A stretch of 64,000 nucleotides of DNA from NCBI GenBank assembly GCA_014898415.1, contig RCTD01000029.1, positions 62,001 through 126,000 on the forward strand. Reading direction: 5' to 3'. Shown one piece after another: positions 34,981 through 48,060 of the stretch. Origin of the DNA: Stromatinia cepivora. Taxonomy: Eukaryota > Ascomycota > Leotiomycetes > Helotiales > Sclerotiniaceae. The number at the start of each line of letters is the position of its first letter. Within the stretch, counting starts at the first letter, position 1. The notes under the pieces were generated by a model that was not told where the DNA came from, searched no databases, and saw only the letters and a list, made by a program, of their open reading frames with translations. A program made the position numbers and the translations under genes.

Positions 34981-36189
34981 GAGTATAATATTTATATCAG
35001 GAATCGTATTAATATTAATCTTGATATAAACAAAATAAATCGATCTTTTATAGAAGTTTTTATAGATATAATATCAAATATAAAGATATACAAAGTCTAA
35101 AAAAGTAAATGTTATATTTATATCAATTTTAAGATTATTCTGAAAGGGTAAAGATATAACAAATTGTAGGATACTTTGAAAGTCGGTATATTTTTAGGAT
35201 ATTCAAAAGTTACAAATAAATATATCAAAGTATATTCTTCAAAACTAAATTATATATTTTGATTAAATAGAGTAATTATAAATAAATCTTATTGAGAAGG
35301 AGATTTGGATTTTAAATTAAGAAATTGTAAATCAGGTTTATAAAGAATAAAGAATGTAAAATCAGATCGAAGATTTTGTAGTAGATCGGTAATAAACAAG
35401 GCATTTTCTTTATCCTCAATATCAAATACAATATTTATATCACTTTCGTTCTAAATATTCTCTTCAGTAGATATTATATCGAGTTCAGTGATTATATTAA
35501 GTATTCTAATTATCGAATTGAAATTAAGTAAATTAGATATATCAATATCAATATACAATAAAGATAAAGATGATAATATCCAGAAGACAAATCAAAAATC
35601 TTCTTCCAAGAATACTTCAGATATCAAATCTATCATTTTAAAGATTCCAGTCCAAAAATCAACTTTTATAGATCCTAAATTTGTACCAAAAGAAAAATTT
35701 AAAATCATTTTAAATTTTGTTAATAAATTCATTTCAATAGAATCAAAAAACGAAATAAATCTATAATCATTTAAAACCGAATAAAAGAATACAATAGACC
35801 TTAAAAACAAACCCTTAAGGTATTTAATATAAAAACAGAAAAGAGATATGGAATAAAATCCTGAAAAAGAATAGAAAAGTAAGATTATAAGGGTATTAAT
35901 TGTAATATCTATATAGGCCAAAACTCAAGAAAATATAGAATATATTATGATTACAATTCTAATCATTTACAAAATAAACCTTTATATCAAAAACAAAATC
36001 GTTTCAGATTTTATAATTTCGTTAATAAATACAAATAATACAAAAGATATAATATATTCGGCCGAAGAAGTTCTAGGAATCAAAATACCAAGAATTTATA
36101 AGGAAACAATATCGGATCGAAAATACTCTAAAAAATGAAAGGAAACTATCCAAAAGGAAATTATATTTTTAATTCAAAATGATATTTGA

Positions 36190-36720
36190 AAAGAATATAT
36201 ACTCTTTAACGAAAATAATTTGATTTCAACGAAATAAGTATTTATAGTTAAAACCAAAAATAACAAAATAGAACAATTCAAAACAAAATTAATAACTCGA
36301 AAATTCAATCAAATATTAAAAAAAGATTATAACGAAATATTTATATCAATAATAAAACTAAATATATTTAGACTATTCCTAATTATTATCACAAAGGAAA
36401 ATTTGGAATATTTACATTTCGATATCAAAAATACCTTTACTGAATTGTATTTGAAGGAAAAAATCTATTTCGAATTATTTCAAAATATCAAAGTCGAAAA
36501 GGGATATGTATTACGAACCCTACAAAATCTATATGATTTGAAACAAATTGAAAGGGATTGGAGTTTACTATTGAAGAAAAAGCTTTTAGATATAAACTTT
36601 ATACAAAATTTAGTAGACCCATATCTATATATATCCAAAAACCGTAATATAATATTACTAGTATATATCGACGATATCGTTATTGCATTACATATATCAT
36701 CGCAAATCATTTAATTCGAT
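36190..36720 (+). pseudogene. Copia-1 reverse transcriptase relic
   Basis: Motifs seen: YLHFDIKNTFTELYLKEKIY, LQNLYDLKQIERDW and the active site ILLVYIDDIVIA (YIDD retained). The 36403-36714 frame is the longest surviving part. Confidence 0.88.
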
Positions 36721-37189
36721 AAAAAACTATCAATTCGTTTTAATATTAAGAATCTAAAGAAGATTAATAAGATCCTAAATATTAAAATCATTCGCAATAG
36801 AAAAGTATATATATTAATTATAAACCAAAAAGAATATCTCGATACTATATTAACCAAATACAATATTACATATAAACAATATCAAATCAAGAAACTATTA
36901 ATAATAGATTATACTCATTTCCGATCAATAACCAATAATAATGAACTAATAAATATAAACAAATATCAATAACGAATAGAAAGTATAATTCATCTAATAA
37001 TATATATTCGATCAGATATAGCATTCTCAATTGAAAAACTTTTATAATTTATAACAAAATTAGTAAAACATTATATTATAGCTTTGAAGAATCTGATGCG
37101 ATATCTATAATCAACAATCAAATAGAAGTTATGGTTTAGGCTAAAGAAAGTATAATCTGATATCTACAAAAAATATAATATATTTGATA

Positions 37190-37680
37190 ATACAATAAAG
37201 ATATATACAAATATAGATTGGATTAATAACAAATATAATTGGAAAAGTATTTCAAAGAGAATTATGATATTCTATAAAAGCTTTATATCATAAACTAATA
37301 AGAAACAAATGTCTATAGCTATTTCTAATATAGAATCAGAATATATTGCAATGGTAATGTTTATTAAATAAAAAAGATGGATTGTACAAATACTTAAAGA
37401 TTTATTTAAATCAAATTATATTGGAAAGAATAAAGATACGATTCAAATGTTTGATAATAATCAAGATATTTTAGCTTTAATCAAGAATTTATATTTATAT
37501 AAATGATTCAAATATATAGATATCAGTTATTACTTCATTAAGAACTTAATAGAAAAAAAGAAAATCACTATTAATTATATCAATACATACAATATAATTG
37601 CCGACAAAATAACGAAGCCTTATACAAAAATTGCTTTCGAAAAATTCAAGAAAATATTAGGATTAATAATCTAAAAAGAT
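37190..37680 (+). pseudogene. Copia-1 RNase H relic
   Basis: IYTNIDWINNKYNWKSIS (the ADWAG-type motif), SNIESEYIAM and a C-terminal ISYYFIKNLIEKKKITINYI string match Copia RNase H. It ends just before the polypurine tract. Confidence 0.8.
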
Positions 37681-37706
37681 CGAATAGGATATCCTTAATA
37701 AAGGAG

Positions 37707-37872
37707 TATTGGAAATAAGACTATTATAAAATTAGAATTGAGGTTATGTGATCACAATGATATACAGACCATATTTGGAGATAACTTCAATTCTACTCCT
37801 ACTAGAATTATAAATCCTTAGTTCAACCTATATAATCAATAATACTATTATTTCCTGCACCAAAAGTTAACA
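37707..37872 (+). repeat. Copia-1 3' LTR
   Basis: 166 bp, tattggaaataagactatta to gttaaca, followed by the GTATA duplication. Confidence 0.9.
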
Positions 37873-37877
37873 GTATA

Positions 37878-39490
37878 GATATATATAGATTATAAAAATT
37901 TAGTTTATTTTATTATAACAAAGCAATTAAATAGATAATAGATCAGATGATCAGAAATTATAATTAATTATAATTTTAAGATTTTATATATTAAAGGATT
38001 AGAAAACACTAGAATCAATATTTTCAATCGAAAACCAAAATATTAGAAAAATAAGTTATATGAATTATATATTATATTCAAATAGAAAAATGAATTATTG
38101 ATTTATAATATATTGCAACTTATAATTATTTATATATTGAAAGATAATTATCTAAAGAATAAGATCCAATTATATTATAAAGATAATATTATAATAATGT
38201 GTATATTCAAGACAATAGAATCAAGATTTACAATAGAAAACGATACAATATACTTCTATAAAAAAGTATATATTCCTAATCGAATGATTAAGGAATTTGT
38301 AACAGAACAATATAGGTTATCTGTATATAAATATTAAGAAATTATAAGAATATTTATAAAAATATAAGAAATCAATTACTTCCTATAAATAAAAATAATA
38401 GTTCAAGAAATTATTGGAAATTATAATATCTATATACAGAATAAATTCTTTAAATATATTTTATATAATCAGCTTCAGATTCTAGATATACCTTCTCAAT
38501 TATAAAAATCTATTATATAGGATCTTATAATCAAATTATTATTCTTAAAAAATTCTATTATAGAAATTGAATATAATATAATATTCAATATAATAAATAA
38601 GTTAATAAAGTTTATATATATAATATTATTTAAAGAAATATAAATTGTTAAACAATTAATATATATATTCTTTAGGGTTATAATAAATATTCAGAAAGTA
38701 CCAGATAAGATAATCTCGGATAAAAACAAATTCTTTATTTTGAAATTCTGGATTATCTTATTAGTATTAATAAATATAAAAAAAAATTATCGATAATCTT
38801 TCATTTATAAATAAATAATCAAATAGAAAGGATTAATTAAATAATGAAAATATATCTTAAATATTATATAAATTATCGATAAAATAATTAAGTAGAATTA
38901 TTATCTATAATATAATTCATATATAATATATTGGAAACGGAAATTATAAAGATTATATCAGTATATATTAATTTTCGATTTAATTCTAAAGTATATCAAA
39001 TATCGATATTATAAAAAGTTAATGCCGAATCAGCAATAATATAAATTGAACAATTAAAGGATTTATAAAAGTAGTTTGCTTTTGATCTAAGATTTATATT
39101 ATCCAAAACAGCAGTTTATTATAATACGAAATATAGTATAGAATCTATATTTAAAAAAAGAAATAAAATTTATTTGTTACAACAAAACATAAAAACCAAA
39201 AAATCAAATAATAAATTCGATTATAGGAAATTAGAATTATTCAAAATTGATAAAATAATAGAAACCATCAATTATCAATTAAAACTATCAGATATAATGA
39301 ATATTTATTTAATATTTTATATATCCTTATTCGAATCAATATCATCAAAAATGTTGAATATATTATTAACGGAAATCGAATCAATCAACCCGAATGCTAT
39401 ATATGATATCAAAACAATACTAGATTGTAAATATATTAAAAATATAATCAAATATTTGATCAAATGATTAGATTATCTATATACCGAAAA
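37878..39490 (+). pseudogene. Gypsy-1 RNase H end, integrase and chromodomain relic
   Basis: After Copia-1 the RNase H end resumes (NLVYFII-like at about 37900). The zinc-binding and catalytic integrase core is strongly decayed (38100-39000). The C-terminal part is readable at 39174-39467: YLLQQNIKTKKSNNKFDYRK, NYQLKLSDIMNIYLIFYISL and a chromodomain piece with ILDCKYIKNIIKYLIK. Confidence 0.7.
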
Positions 39491-39637
39491 TTTATAAAAA
39501 TCAAAAACAAACCTCAACTATTTTAAAAAATTGAAGATGTTTTATCAACAATACCCGGATTTGTTTAAAAAGAAAAAGAATCTATCGAAACAAAAAGCAA
39601 AAAATCTAAAGAAGTATCGAAAGCAAAAGAATCATTG

Positions 39638-39862
39638 TTAAAAAATAATAATAGAATCAAAGGCCTTTTTCTTTTTAATATATTCGGATTCCAATCTTTC
39701 TTGTTTTTCAACTTTTTCTAGTTCATCCATAATTTTCAAATTACAACGAATTAACTCGCTACCTCGAATTTGAAGAAATTTATACTGTTTTTGCAAATGT
39801 GCAAAACGAAAGGCTGTAACTGTTATAAGAGAAGCAATTTTCTTTTCTTCTTTATTCAATCT
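39638..39862 (-). pseudogene. Gypsy-1 antisense frame, coiled-coil part
   Basis: Minus strand: KEEKKIASLITV, AFRFAHLQKQYKFLQIRGSE and MDELEKVEKQERLE form the coiled-coil half of the antisense frame. The frame is cut at 39862 by Copia-2 and continues in the same phase at 53143-53366, if the insert and one copy of its target duplication are taken away. Confidence 0.65.
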
Positions 39863-40171
39863 TATCACGGGATAGTATGATTACAGAGCACTTTCAGGGA
39901 TCGTTGAATAGGTGGTACACGTGATTGGTAGAGTAAAAGAATTGAATGATTTGCCCTTGATTATATGAATCAAGAGCTGTATATATAAAACAAATGAATG
40001 ATTATCTAATTGATATATATTTTAATTAGGTTAGATCTTTGTTTATTAGGATATTAGGATCACCTTATCAATTGGTAGATTGATAAAGGCTAATAGATCC
40101 TTCATTTCGATTGGAAAGTATACGCTTTGATTCTTTATAAGATACAGGGGATTATAGAGCTTTTTGTGATA
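39863..40171 (-). repeat. Copia-2 3' LTR (left end)
   Basis: 309 bp. The left, outer end keeps tcacgggatagtatgattac; the right, inner end has decayed to tttttgtgata. Confidence 0.85.
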
Positions 40172-42180
40172 TATCCTCTAAATCGAAAGGCGATTTGAAA
40201 TAAATGGAAAGGTATAGAAAATAGCAATTCATATGATTCATGAATGAATATACGAGGCGATTATAGGCAGATATCAATAAAGGAGTGGTGTAATGTATAA
40301 ATCTGAAATAATCCTGGTATCTTTGGAATAAAAAAGAATTTGATTATATATAAATCGCAAATTTCTTTTGATCTTTGGTTTGCTATCTATGATATTCTTC
40401 GAAATCAAGATTTTGAATAATAAAAAGAAAGTTTTCCATTAGGAGAATACAGGTGAATAATCGATCCTGCGATATAGCAATTAAGAATATATATAGTTGC
40501 TAAATTATAATGTTTTGATTGTAATAACGAAGTAAAATAAATGAATTTTTAAAAATATATAGATTTTCTTTTTATACTTTTGTTTTTGTTTTAATCAAGT
40601 TCTTATTGATCATTATTATACTTAAGATTTTGGGATTTAAAAAGGCTAAGCAAGCGAATTTCAGTTGTGTTAGGCAAACAATAGTTGAGAAGAAAGCTTT
40701 AAGAGAATCGAATACAAAAGAAGATTCTAGTATTTTTTCGAGGGATCAATAAATCGAATAAAAAGAATTAATGAGTTTAGTATAGATAATGAATCAAGAT
40801 ATCGATCTTTGGGAGTATAATTTAATTAAATCTGCTTTTAAAATGATATACAATTATTTATTTCAAAAACCATTCCTTTTTATCGAAGGAATTGCTATTT
40901 ATCATAGTTAATTGTTTGTTATAAATTCAAATAGTAATTTGGAGGTAAGTATTGTTTTTGAATTCTGTTATATGATTGAAAGGTTTTACTAATCCTGTGT
41001 TTGTAATTGTCGAAGCAAAGATTGTTCGATAAAAAAGAGAAAAAAGGAAGAATTTCTTTATCTGATAACGATGATCCATTCAATTTTTCGATATCGAGTT
41101 TTTCGGATAATAAACTAGATGAAGAAGAAAAAGATAAAAGGTTATCGAAAGTTACTAGCTTTTCAACCAAAACAAAAGATAAAGAGAATTGTAAAAAAAA
41201 GAACGATTATTTATATATTCGATATATAAAATCGTTAATCGTTAAAAGATATAATTTCCATAACAAATACTTTATTGATTCTTCCAAACCGAATAATCAT
41301 CGATATTGGAATTGTAATATTCATTTGTATATTCCTTTATTAGCTTTCCTCTATCCTCTAATAGATTATTATATCGCTGTTTATCAATAAAATTCGAAAA
41401 TAAATTCTTTGTTCATTTCCCATCTTTATAGTATATTGATCATTGATTATATAATCCAAGCAGAGATACAGAATTGTGATAAAAATGATATTGAAGATCG
41501 AGGAAAAGAAAGAAGTTGTTCTTTTGCCCCTATATTATCGTTCTTTTTCTCTTTGTTATATTATTTATCGAAGTCTTTGAAAGATTGAACAAAAGAAGTA
41601 TATTATGATTTCGAAGAATAATAATAAGGATGAGAGAGAAAGAATGATGAAAAAGAAAAAAAAAAAGAATAGATAATACATTTAAAGAAAAAGGAAAGAA
41701 GGGATAATCCTTTAGCTTTTATAATATTGATAATATTAATAGTTCCGGTTGTTTCAATTATTCCTCGTTTTTTGATTGTTATAGATAATCTAGAGGCTTT
41801 TTTATTTAAACTTCAAGTTATTGAGTTTAAAAAGAAATTTATTCTTCTTTGAGGATAAGAAAATGAAAAATAGAGAAATGATCGGCTTTAATTGTTCTTT
41901 GTTTCTTGATGGATATAGAATATACAAATTGAAGTGTATTATGGAAAAATACAATAGTTTAGGATACCAAATAGGATTCATTTCATCTATATTAAAGGGA
42001 AAAATTATGAATTCTAGATTATTGTTATTCAAGTTTTATAATTGTTATTATTCAAGTTCTATGATCTTATTATTCATATTTTGTAGATTAAAAAGGGATC
42101 GGAAGTATTCGAATTTTTGTCTTATAAGATTCTTAATGAGTTTATTAACAATTATATCGGTGATCGATAAATAGATTACA
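40172..42180. other. Copia-2 region between RNase H and 3' LTR, unassigned frames
   Basis: The distance from the reverse transcriptase to the 3' LTR is longer than expected for a Copia element. Plus-strand frames at 41007-41390 (127 codons: acidic/basic N-terminal half, hydrophobic C-terminal end) and 41821-42174 (117 codons), i.e. antisense to pol, survive here. I do not recognise them. They could be an extra antisense gene of the element, part of another decayed insertion, or chance. Confidence 0.35.
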
Positions 42181-42879
42181 TAAAAGTTTCTTTTTGAATA
42201 TTCTTGATAAAATCATATATTTTGGATATCAATATAATATAGTTTCATAATGATCTGTTCGTTTTTATTAACCATTAATCTAATCGTTTATTGATTGTTA
42301 TAGAAGATTGTTATAAGCTTTTTCATTGCTAGATCGATCTTTTTTAAGAAATATAAGATTACCATAATTTCTTTTGATATACATTCAATTCCGAAAAGCT
42401 TTGCTTCGATAATCGAGGTAATTATAATATCTTGTTTAAATGTTTTCTATATAACTAAACTATTGAAAAGGAATATAATATATCTTTAAGATAATCGATG
42501 AATATCTGGATCATTTGTAAAAGAAATATTTAAGAAAATAAAAAGTTGTAATATTTGATTATTATTATATTGGATTACAAGATACCTTATATTCCATAGA
42601 TATTATAAACAATGATTAACAATTTTTATATAATTGCTAAATAGATTGATCAAATAATGGTTCAATTACAAAGCAACGAATAATATATCTACTTTTATAA
42701 TGATTATAGTATATAATATTGAATCCATTTTCTTTTGATACATTTTTATAATATATACAGAAACTTGACTCTGATTTTTCCGAAATATTATTATCAAGAA
42801 CAATATGCTTATTGTCCTGTTTGTTGCTTTGAATTTCTTAATAATCTTTTCAATATATATATTATAGATTAATTACAGC

Positions 42880-43260
42880 TTTTTCTTGAATCGATTATAA
42901 AGTATATATATACCTAAAAACTATTTAATATTTTCTAGATCTTATAGTTTATATACAGTTTTGATTCTTTTGATGATTTTTGTGGTAATTAATTCGTTTT
43001 TCTTATAATAAATAATTTGAATATTATTTACAAAGAAAAGAATTATGATGGTATACTTTGGGTTAATATATAAATATAATTCCTTTTTATATTATATCAA
43101 TTCTAATTTCTCGAGTGTTCAAATGAAATCCTTAAATTATATAGTTAAGGAATCTTGTAGATTATATAAAGCTCGATTGATTATAACATTTTTGTTTGGG
43201 ATTTTGTATCCATCAGGTAGATAATATATAATTAGGATATTGGAAGGATTATGTAGAGTA
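42880..43260 (-). pseudogene. Copia-2 reverse transcriptase relic
   Basis: On the minus strand: PDGYKIPNKNVIINRALYNL (the GxxxxxVxxLxKALYGL motif region), YTIIILFFVNNIQIIYYK (FVNN at the YVDD site) and FLGIYIL match Copia reverse transcriptase. Confidence 0.8.
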
Positions 43261-44194
43261 TTAACGAAGATATTGATTATATCGTATTGTTTTATTTCGA
43301 AATTATATTTAACGATAATTACTATTATAATTTGAAATGATTAATCTATTAATATAACGATATAAATAGTTTCAATAGTATTTTTAGCCTAAAGATTTCC
43401 TTGTATTATTAAATATAAACAATAATGAATAATTAAATCTTGATTATTATATTTATATATAAATACTTATTGAAAAAAGATCGGTTTTGTAGATTCTGAT
43501 TCAAAATCGATTTTATATTAGATTTTCCTAGCTTTAAAATTATCAACCTCAAAATCACAATTCTATTTGAATCAATATCCCATTTGATAATCTTTTAATT
43601 GATAATAAAAACGAAATAATTTTAGAATTACAAATATATGAATTCGAGGAAATAATATTACCTATAATCCATTAATCATAAACCAAATAAAAGATAATAA
43701 TAGTTTTACTTCAATTCCAACGATGATCACATTATAAACTATTACAAATTGAGAATATTCCTCTATATCATTTATTCCTTACTAATTAAATCAAAATATA
43801 GAATAAAAGTTATTTAAACAAAATAATCAAAATAATCTTATTGAATCTATTCTTTGAAATATAACAATTCCTATATAAAATCCAATATTGGAATCACTCC
43901 CTTGATAATATTACTATATACACAATTGCCTTTATATACATATTGATTGCTTTAGGATATAAAAGCCAAATAACTTCCAAAAAGAAATGATTCTGAATAA
44001 TAATTGTATAATTGAAATTCAAATGGATTAATCTAAACCCTGAGTATTTCAATCTTTATAATACAAACTCTTTTAAGTATCTATTCGAGATTATAAATCC
44101 ATGAATCCTTTATGAATTGATTAAATGAATATATAGGGTATAATAGTTTTTGTAATGATTGGATTTCTTTTACAGAATACTCTGATTAATTATT

Positions 44195-44716
44195 TCAATA
44201 TATATATTTCCTTTTGGAATATTGAAATTGATCGATTGGAATAATCTCTGGATTACTTTCATATATATTATAAAGAATTTCGGTAATACAATTAATAGAT
44301 TTATACTCCATATTCTCTATATCAATATATTTGATAAAATCAGGATCTGTATTATTGTTACAGATATTTTTTTGAACAACACTAATATCTTTATTCATAA
44401 GATATAATTGCTTTTCAATAAAAGAATCGATTTCTTTAATTTCTTTAATAAAAGAATCGATCAGCGTTTGTATATCTTCATTATATACTTTATTCTTATT
44501 ACCTGAAAAATTAAATAGATTGAATAATTCTAAATCGATTTCTTTATTCTTATTATCACTCTTCAAATCTATATCTATCCTTGAGATCAATTCATTTGTA
44601 AATAGTAGATCTGAAATACATTTGATGAATAAATCAAGAGTTTTTCGATTTGTGAAAATAGATAGATGAATGAAATCTTTATAATTGTCTTCGTTTTGAA
44701 TAATCGTTTTGTTCAT
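44195..44716 (-). pseudogene. Copia-2 linker region, 173-codon surviving frame
   Basis: This is the longest surviving frame in the central block, between the integrase and the reverse transcriptase of Copia-2. It is rich in Asp, Glu, Lys and Asn. Its position corresponds to the variable, acidic linker that Copia polyproteins have before the reverse transcriptase. No catalytic motif is seen. Confidence 0.55.
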
Positions 44717-44899
44717 TTTGATATGATCTTATAGGTTAAAGGCTCTAACAAACTATTTAAGCTTTTTTATAATATGAATATCGATTATTCGATTAATAGA
44801 ATTTATATAATAAGTAAATTCTTTATTGAATATTATATTTCGAATAACAATAACTCTATCGAGTTTGGATATTTATATATAATAGATTAATATATCTGG

Positions 44900-45596
44900 G
44901 ATATAGTCTATTAAATATCCAATATATACTTAAAGATTGGTTTTATACTATTTCTTATTAATTCCAGTTTCTTTATTTTTATCCAAAAGGTAAATTCGGT
45001 ATTTATATTTATAGATTTTATTCTAATTGGGATAGAGATCGTTAAATATTTTCTTTACGAATAAGGGATTATCTTTACAAAGGTAATCATAGAATCATAT
45101 ATCGAATACCTCATTAAGCGATTTAAAGGATTTGGTTTTCAAAGGACTTATATTATATAGATAAATAACAATTTATATTGTTTTTATTTACAATTTATTT
45201 GATAAATCCGTTATAATCCATATTTTTATCTGTTTTATAATTATTTCTTATTCTATATATTCTAATCCTTTATTGGATTTATATATATATAACAAAAATA
45301 ACTCGAATTCGATATTTTCTTGTTTGATCTATTTCTCAAATAATATTGCTTTTATAACTTCAATAATAAATATATCATTATCCTATTTGATCATTACAAT
45401 CGTTAAGCCATACTTATAATGAACCCAGACTATAAAGCTTTAGATAATTACAAATACTTCATCGTATATTTTATAATAAATTGAATATAAAAAGATCTTA
45501 TTATAATATATTTCTTTGATCAATAAAAGCTATGATACATTGTTATACCTTTTATTAAAATCAAAAAGATCCTATTGGATTTTGTAAAAAGGCTGA
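44900..45596 (-). pseudogene. Copia-2 integrase relic, cut by Gypsy-2
   Basis: Minus-strand frames read LLIKEIYYNKIFLYSIYYK, KIYDEVFVII, VWVHYKYGLTIVMI, DNDIFIIEV and NIEFELFLLYI, an integrase core with the central Asp in the x-x-DND-x-x position. The upstream part is separated by the Gypsy-2 insertion at 45602-51718; the Gag side of Copia-2 is at 51724-52829. Confidence 0.7.
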
Positions 45597-45601
45597 AGTA
45601 A

Positions 45602-45921
45602 TGTTACGACGGCATCCAACATACCGAGTCACATGATCATGAAGTCACGGGATTAGAGATTCCCACTGGATCCCATTGCTCCCACCTGGTGGGACACGAT
45701 GGAATCAGTGGGACAATAGAGAATAAAGGTTTATATAAGGGAATGGGATTTTATTATAATATAAAATTTCGTACTTAAAAACAATTATTAATTTTATTAC
45801 TATAGTTATAAGAATTATAATCAATTACAATCTTATTGAATTCCTATTTGAAGTTTAGTCTAAATCATTTTAAAAGATCTCTAGATATTTCTATATGATT
45901 TTAGAGATAGTTCCTGTAACA
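45602..45921 (+). repeat. Gypsy-2 5' LTR
   Basis: 320 bp. The outer left half is still GC-containing (tcccactggatcccattgct and so on); the inner right end is AT-shifted. Confidence 0.92.
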
Positions 45922-45999
45922 CTTTGAGCACCATTTCTATTTCAAATATCGATTCGATAACCAACTACTAATATAACATCCAGAGATACCGTTATAAAT

Positions 46000-46720
46000 C
46001 AATTTATTGAAGATACCAATAACATTGAGATAATCGATGCCCTAAAGGAGATTATAATCAATGAAATCTTTAAGATTGCTTTATCAGATAAATATCAAGG
46101 TAATCGATAAGAATTCGATACTTTCCTTTTACAATTTGAAATCTACTTTTGATTCAATGAGGATAAGTTTATTATTAAAGAATCCAAAAGTATATAGGCC
46201 ATATTATACCTCCGAAGTGAAGTAATCAAATAAATCCAATTATATTTGTATAACTATTTCGAATATAATGATAAAAATCGTATACAACCCATCTGAATAA
46301 TCTTTAATAGTTTTGAAGGATTTAAGATAGAGATTCATAGAATCTTCGGAAATTCTAATGAATTAGAGGTAACGGAAGATAAGATCTTCAATCTTAAATA
46401 GACAGAATCAGTATTAAAGTATATTACAGAATTTCGAAGATATGTTGGAACAATTAAATAGGACGAAATCGTTATTATAAATTATTACCATAAGGGATTC
46501 AAATTAGAAGTCAGATTGGAATTAGAAAGATCTGTTGAGAGTATAGATCTGAATGATCTAATTCAGGATTCTATCGAATCAGATGATCGTTTTTATAGAT
46601 ATCGGTAAAACCAAAGATCATATAAACCCTAAGGAAATCAAAAGCAAAGGTGTTATTGTAAAAATAAGGGTAGATTATATTATAATCCATAGAGATATAA
46701 AGATCCTATAAAACTAAATA
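46000..46720 (+). pseudogene. Gypsy-2 gag relic
   Basis: The same Gag motifs as in Gypsy-1 are readable across stops (FDTFLLQFEIYF, FNEDKFII, FEGFKIEIHRIFGNSNELE), followed near 46640 by a basic stretch. Confidence 0.7.
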
Positions 46721-48060
46721 TTATATATTATACAAACGAGAATAATGATTTAGAAAAAAGACGAAGACAAAAAAACAATTTATACTTTGAATATAAAAAA
46801 GCAGGGTATCGAATAACAGATTATCGAAGTAAAAAAACAAAAAGAAAAAGGGGCAACTTCAAACCTAAATTCGATAAAAGCCAATTTAATACTACCTTTG
46901 CAATCCCAAAAAACCCGATCAAACCCGAAAACATTAAAATTTTTATTATTAAAGAATTCCAGTAATTACTAGAGGAATTACCATAAAATTAAGAGGGTAT
47001 AAATGCAATAGATTTATAAGAACAAGAGTATTATTGAACCCCAACATTCTCTATAATAGAAAAAAGTCACCAAAACAAAGCAAAAGCAGATTACATTATA
47101 ATAAACTGGACAACTTACTATAATAAATTTTATAAAATCTATCGATCAAATAAAAAAGCAACCGAATGGTTCTTCAAGAAAAAGAAGACGAAGAATTATC
47201 AGAATAATATAATATACAAGGATTTAACTTTAAATATAACTTTGTGAGAAATTCGCAAAGTTATATAATAATTGAATATTATAGGATAGACAGGATAGAT
47301 ATACTGTAAGATCCAGATAAATAGATATATATAATCAATTATGATAGATTTAAAGGTTATAGGAAATTTTATTATACCAAAAACTGTAAAGTACTTGGAA
47401 ATATTACTTCAGACGAAACAATACCTTTATCGATTACAGTTAGTTGATGGATAGTTAATAGAGTTTGATGGAAAGATTTCGTAGGAGATATTATTAATAC
47501 AAATGAGTATAATCTAGTATATGGAGGTTATATAGTTTGATATTATATTATTGGGTTAATAACAGATCATCTTAAGAATACTATAGTTAAAGGTATATAA
47601 TCTAAAAATAAATTGGGTATAAGGGATTGTGACATTTGATCAATGTAAGAGCGGTTACAGGAATACATTAGAAATATTCGCGAGATGGAATATGTGTCAA
47701 GGAAAGTTGAACGTGAACAATATTGGCGATATAGAATATTCAATCCAGGGTCCTTTATTAAAAGCGAAGGCCAGTATATCTCCTTTATAAATATAAAAGT
47801 CAACGATATGGTACGAAATTGTAATCAAGGTAAAAAAGAGATCTATGATATTAGAACAGTACAAAAAATATGAATATGTTTTTAAAGAATTAGGGATCTA
47901 TGAGGTTTTATCAAAATATAAGTTATAAGATCACGAGATAATATTGGAGGAAGGCAAGATGTTTGTATACATTTTAATTTATTCAATATCAATCGATGAG
48001 TTAAAGAGGTTCAGAGAATATATCGACGATAATTTAGCCAAAGGATAGATCAGGGAATCC

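Larger units (their letters stand above)
32396..37872 (+). mobile_element. Copia-1: Ty1/Copia LTR retrotransposon inserted in Gypsy-1
   Basis: Two 166-bp LTRs (32396-32561 and 37707-37872) begin tgttgg/tattgg and end gttaaca. The flanking duplication GTATA is at 32391-32395 and 37873-37877. The total is 5,477 bp. Integrase precedes reverse transcriptase, the Copia order. ggttataagcttgg directly after the 5' LTR is a likely primer-binding site, and aataaaggag before the 3' LTR is the polypurine tract. Frames are broken by RIP-like stops. It is inserted in the RNase H of Gypsy-1, so it is younger than Gypsy-1. Confidence 0.92.
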
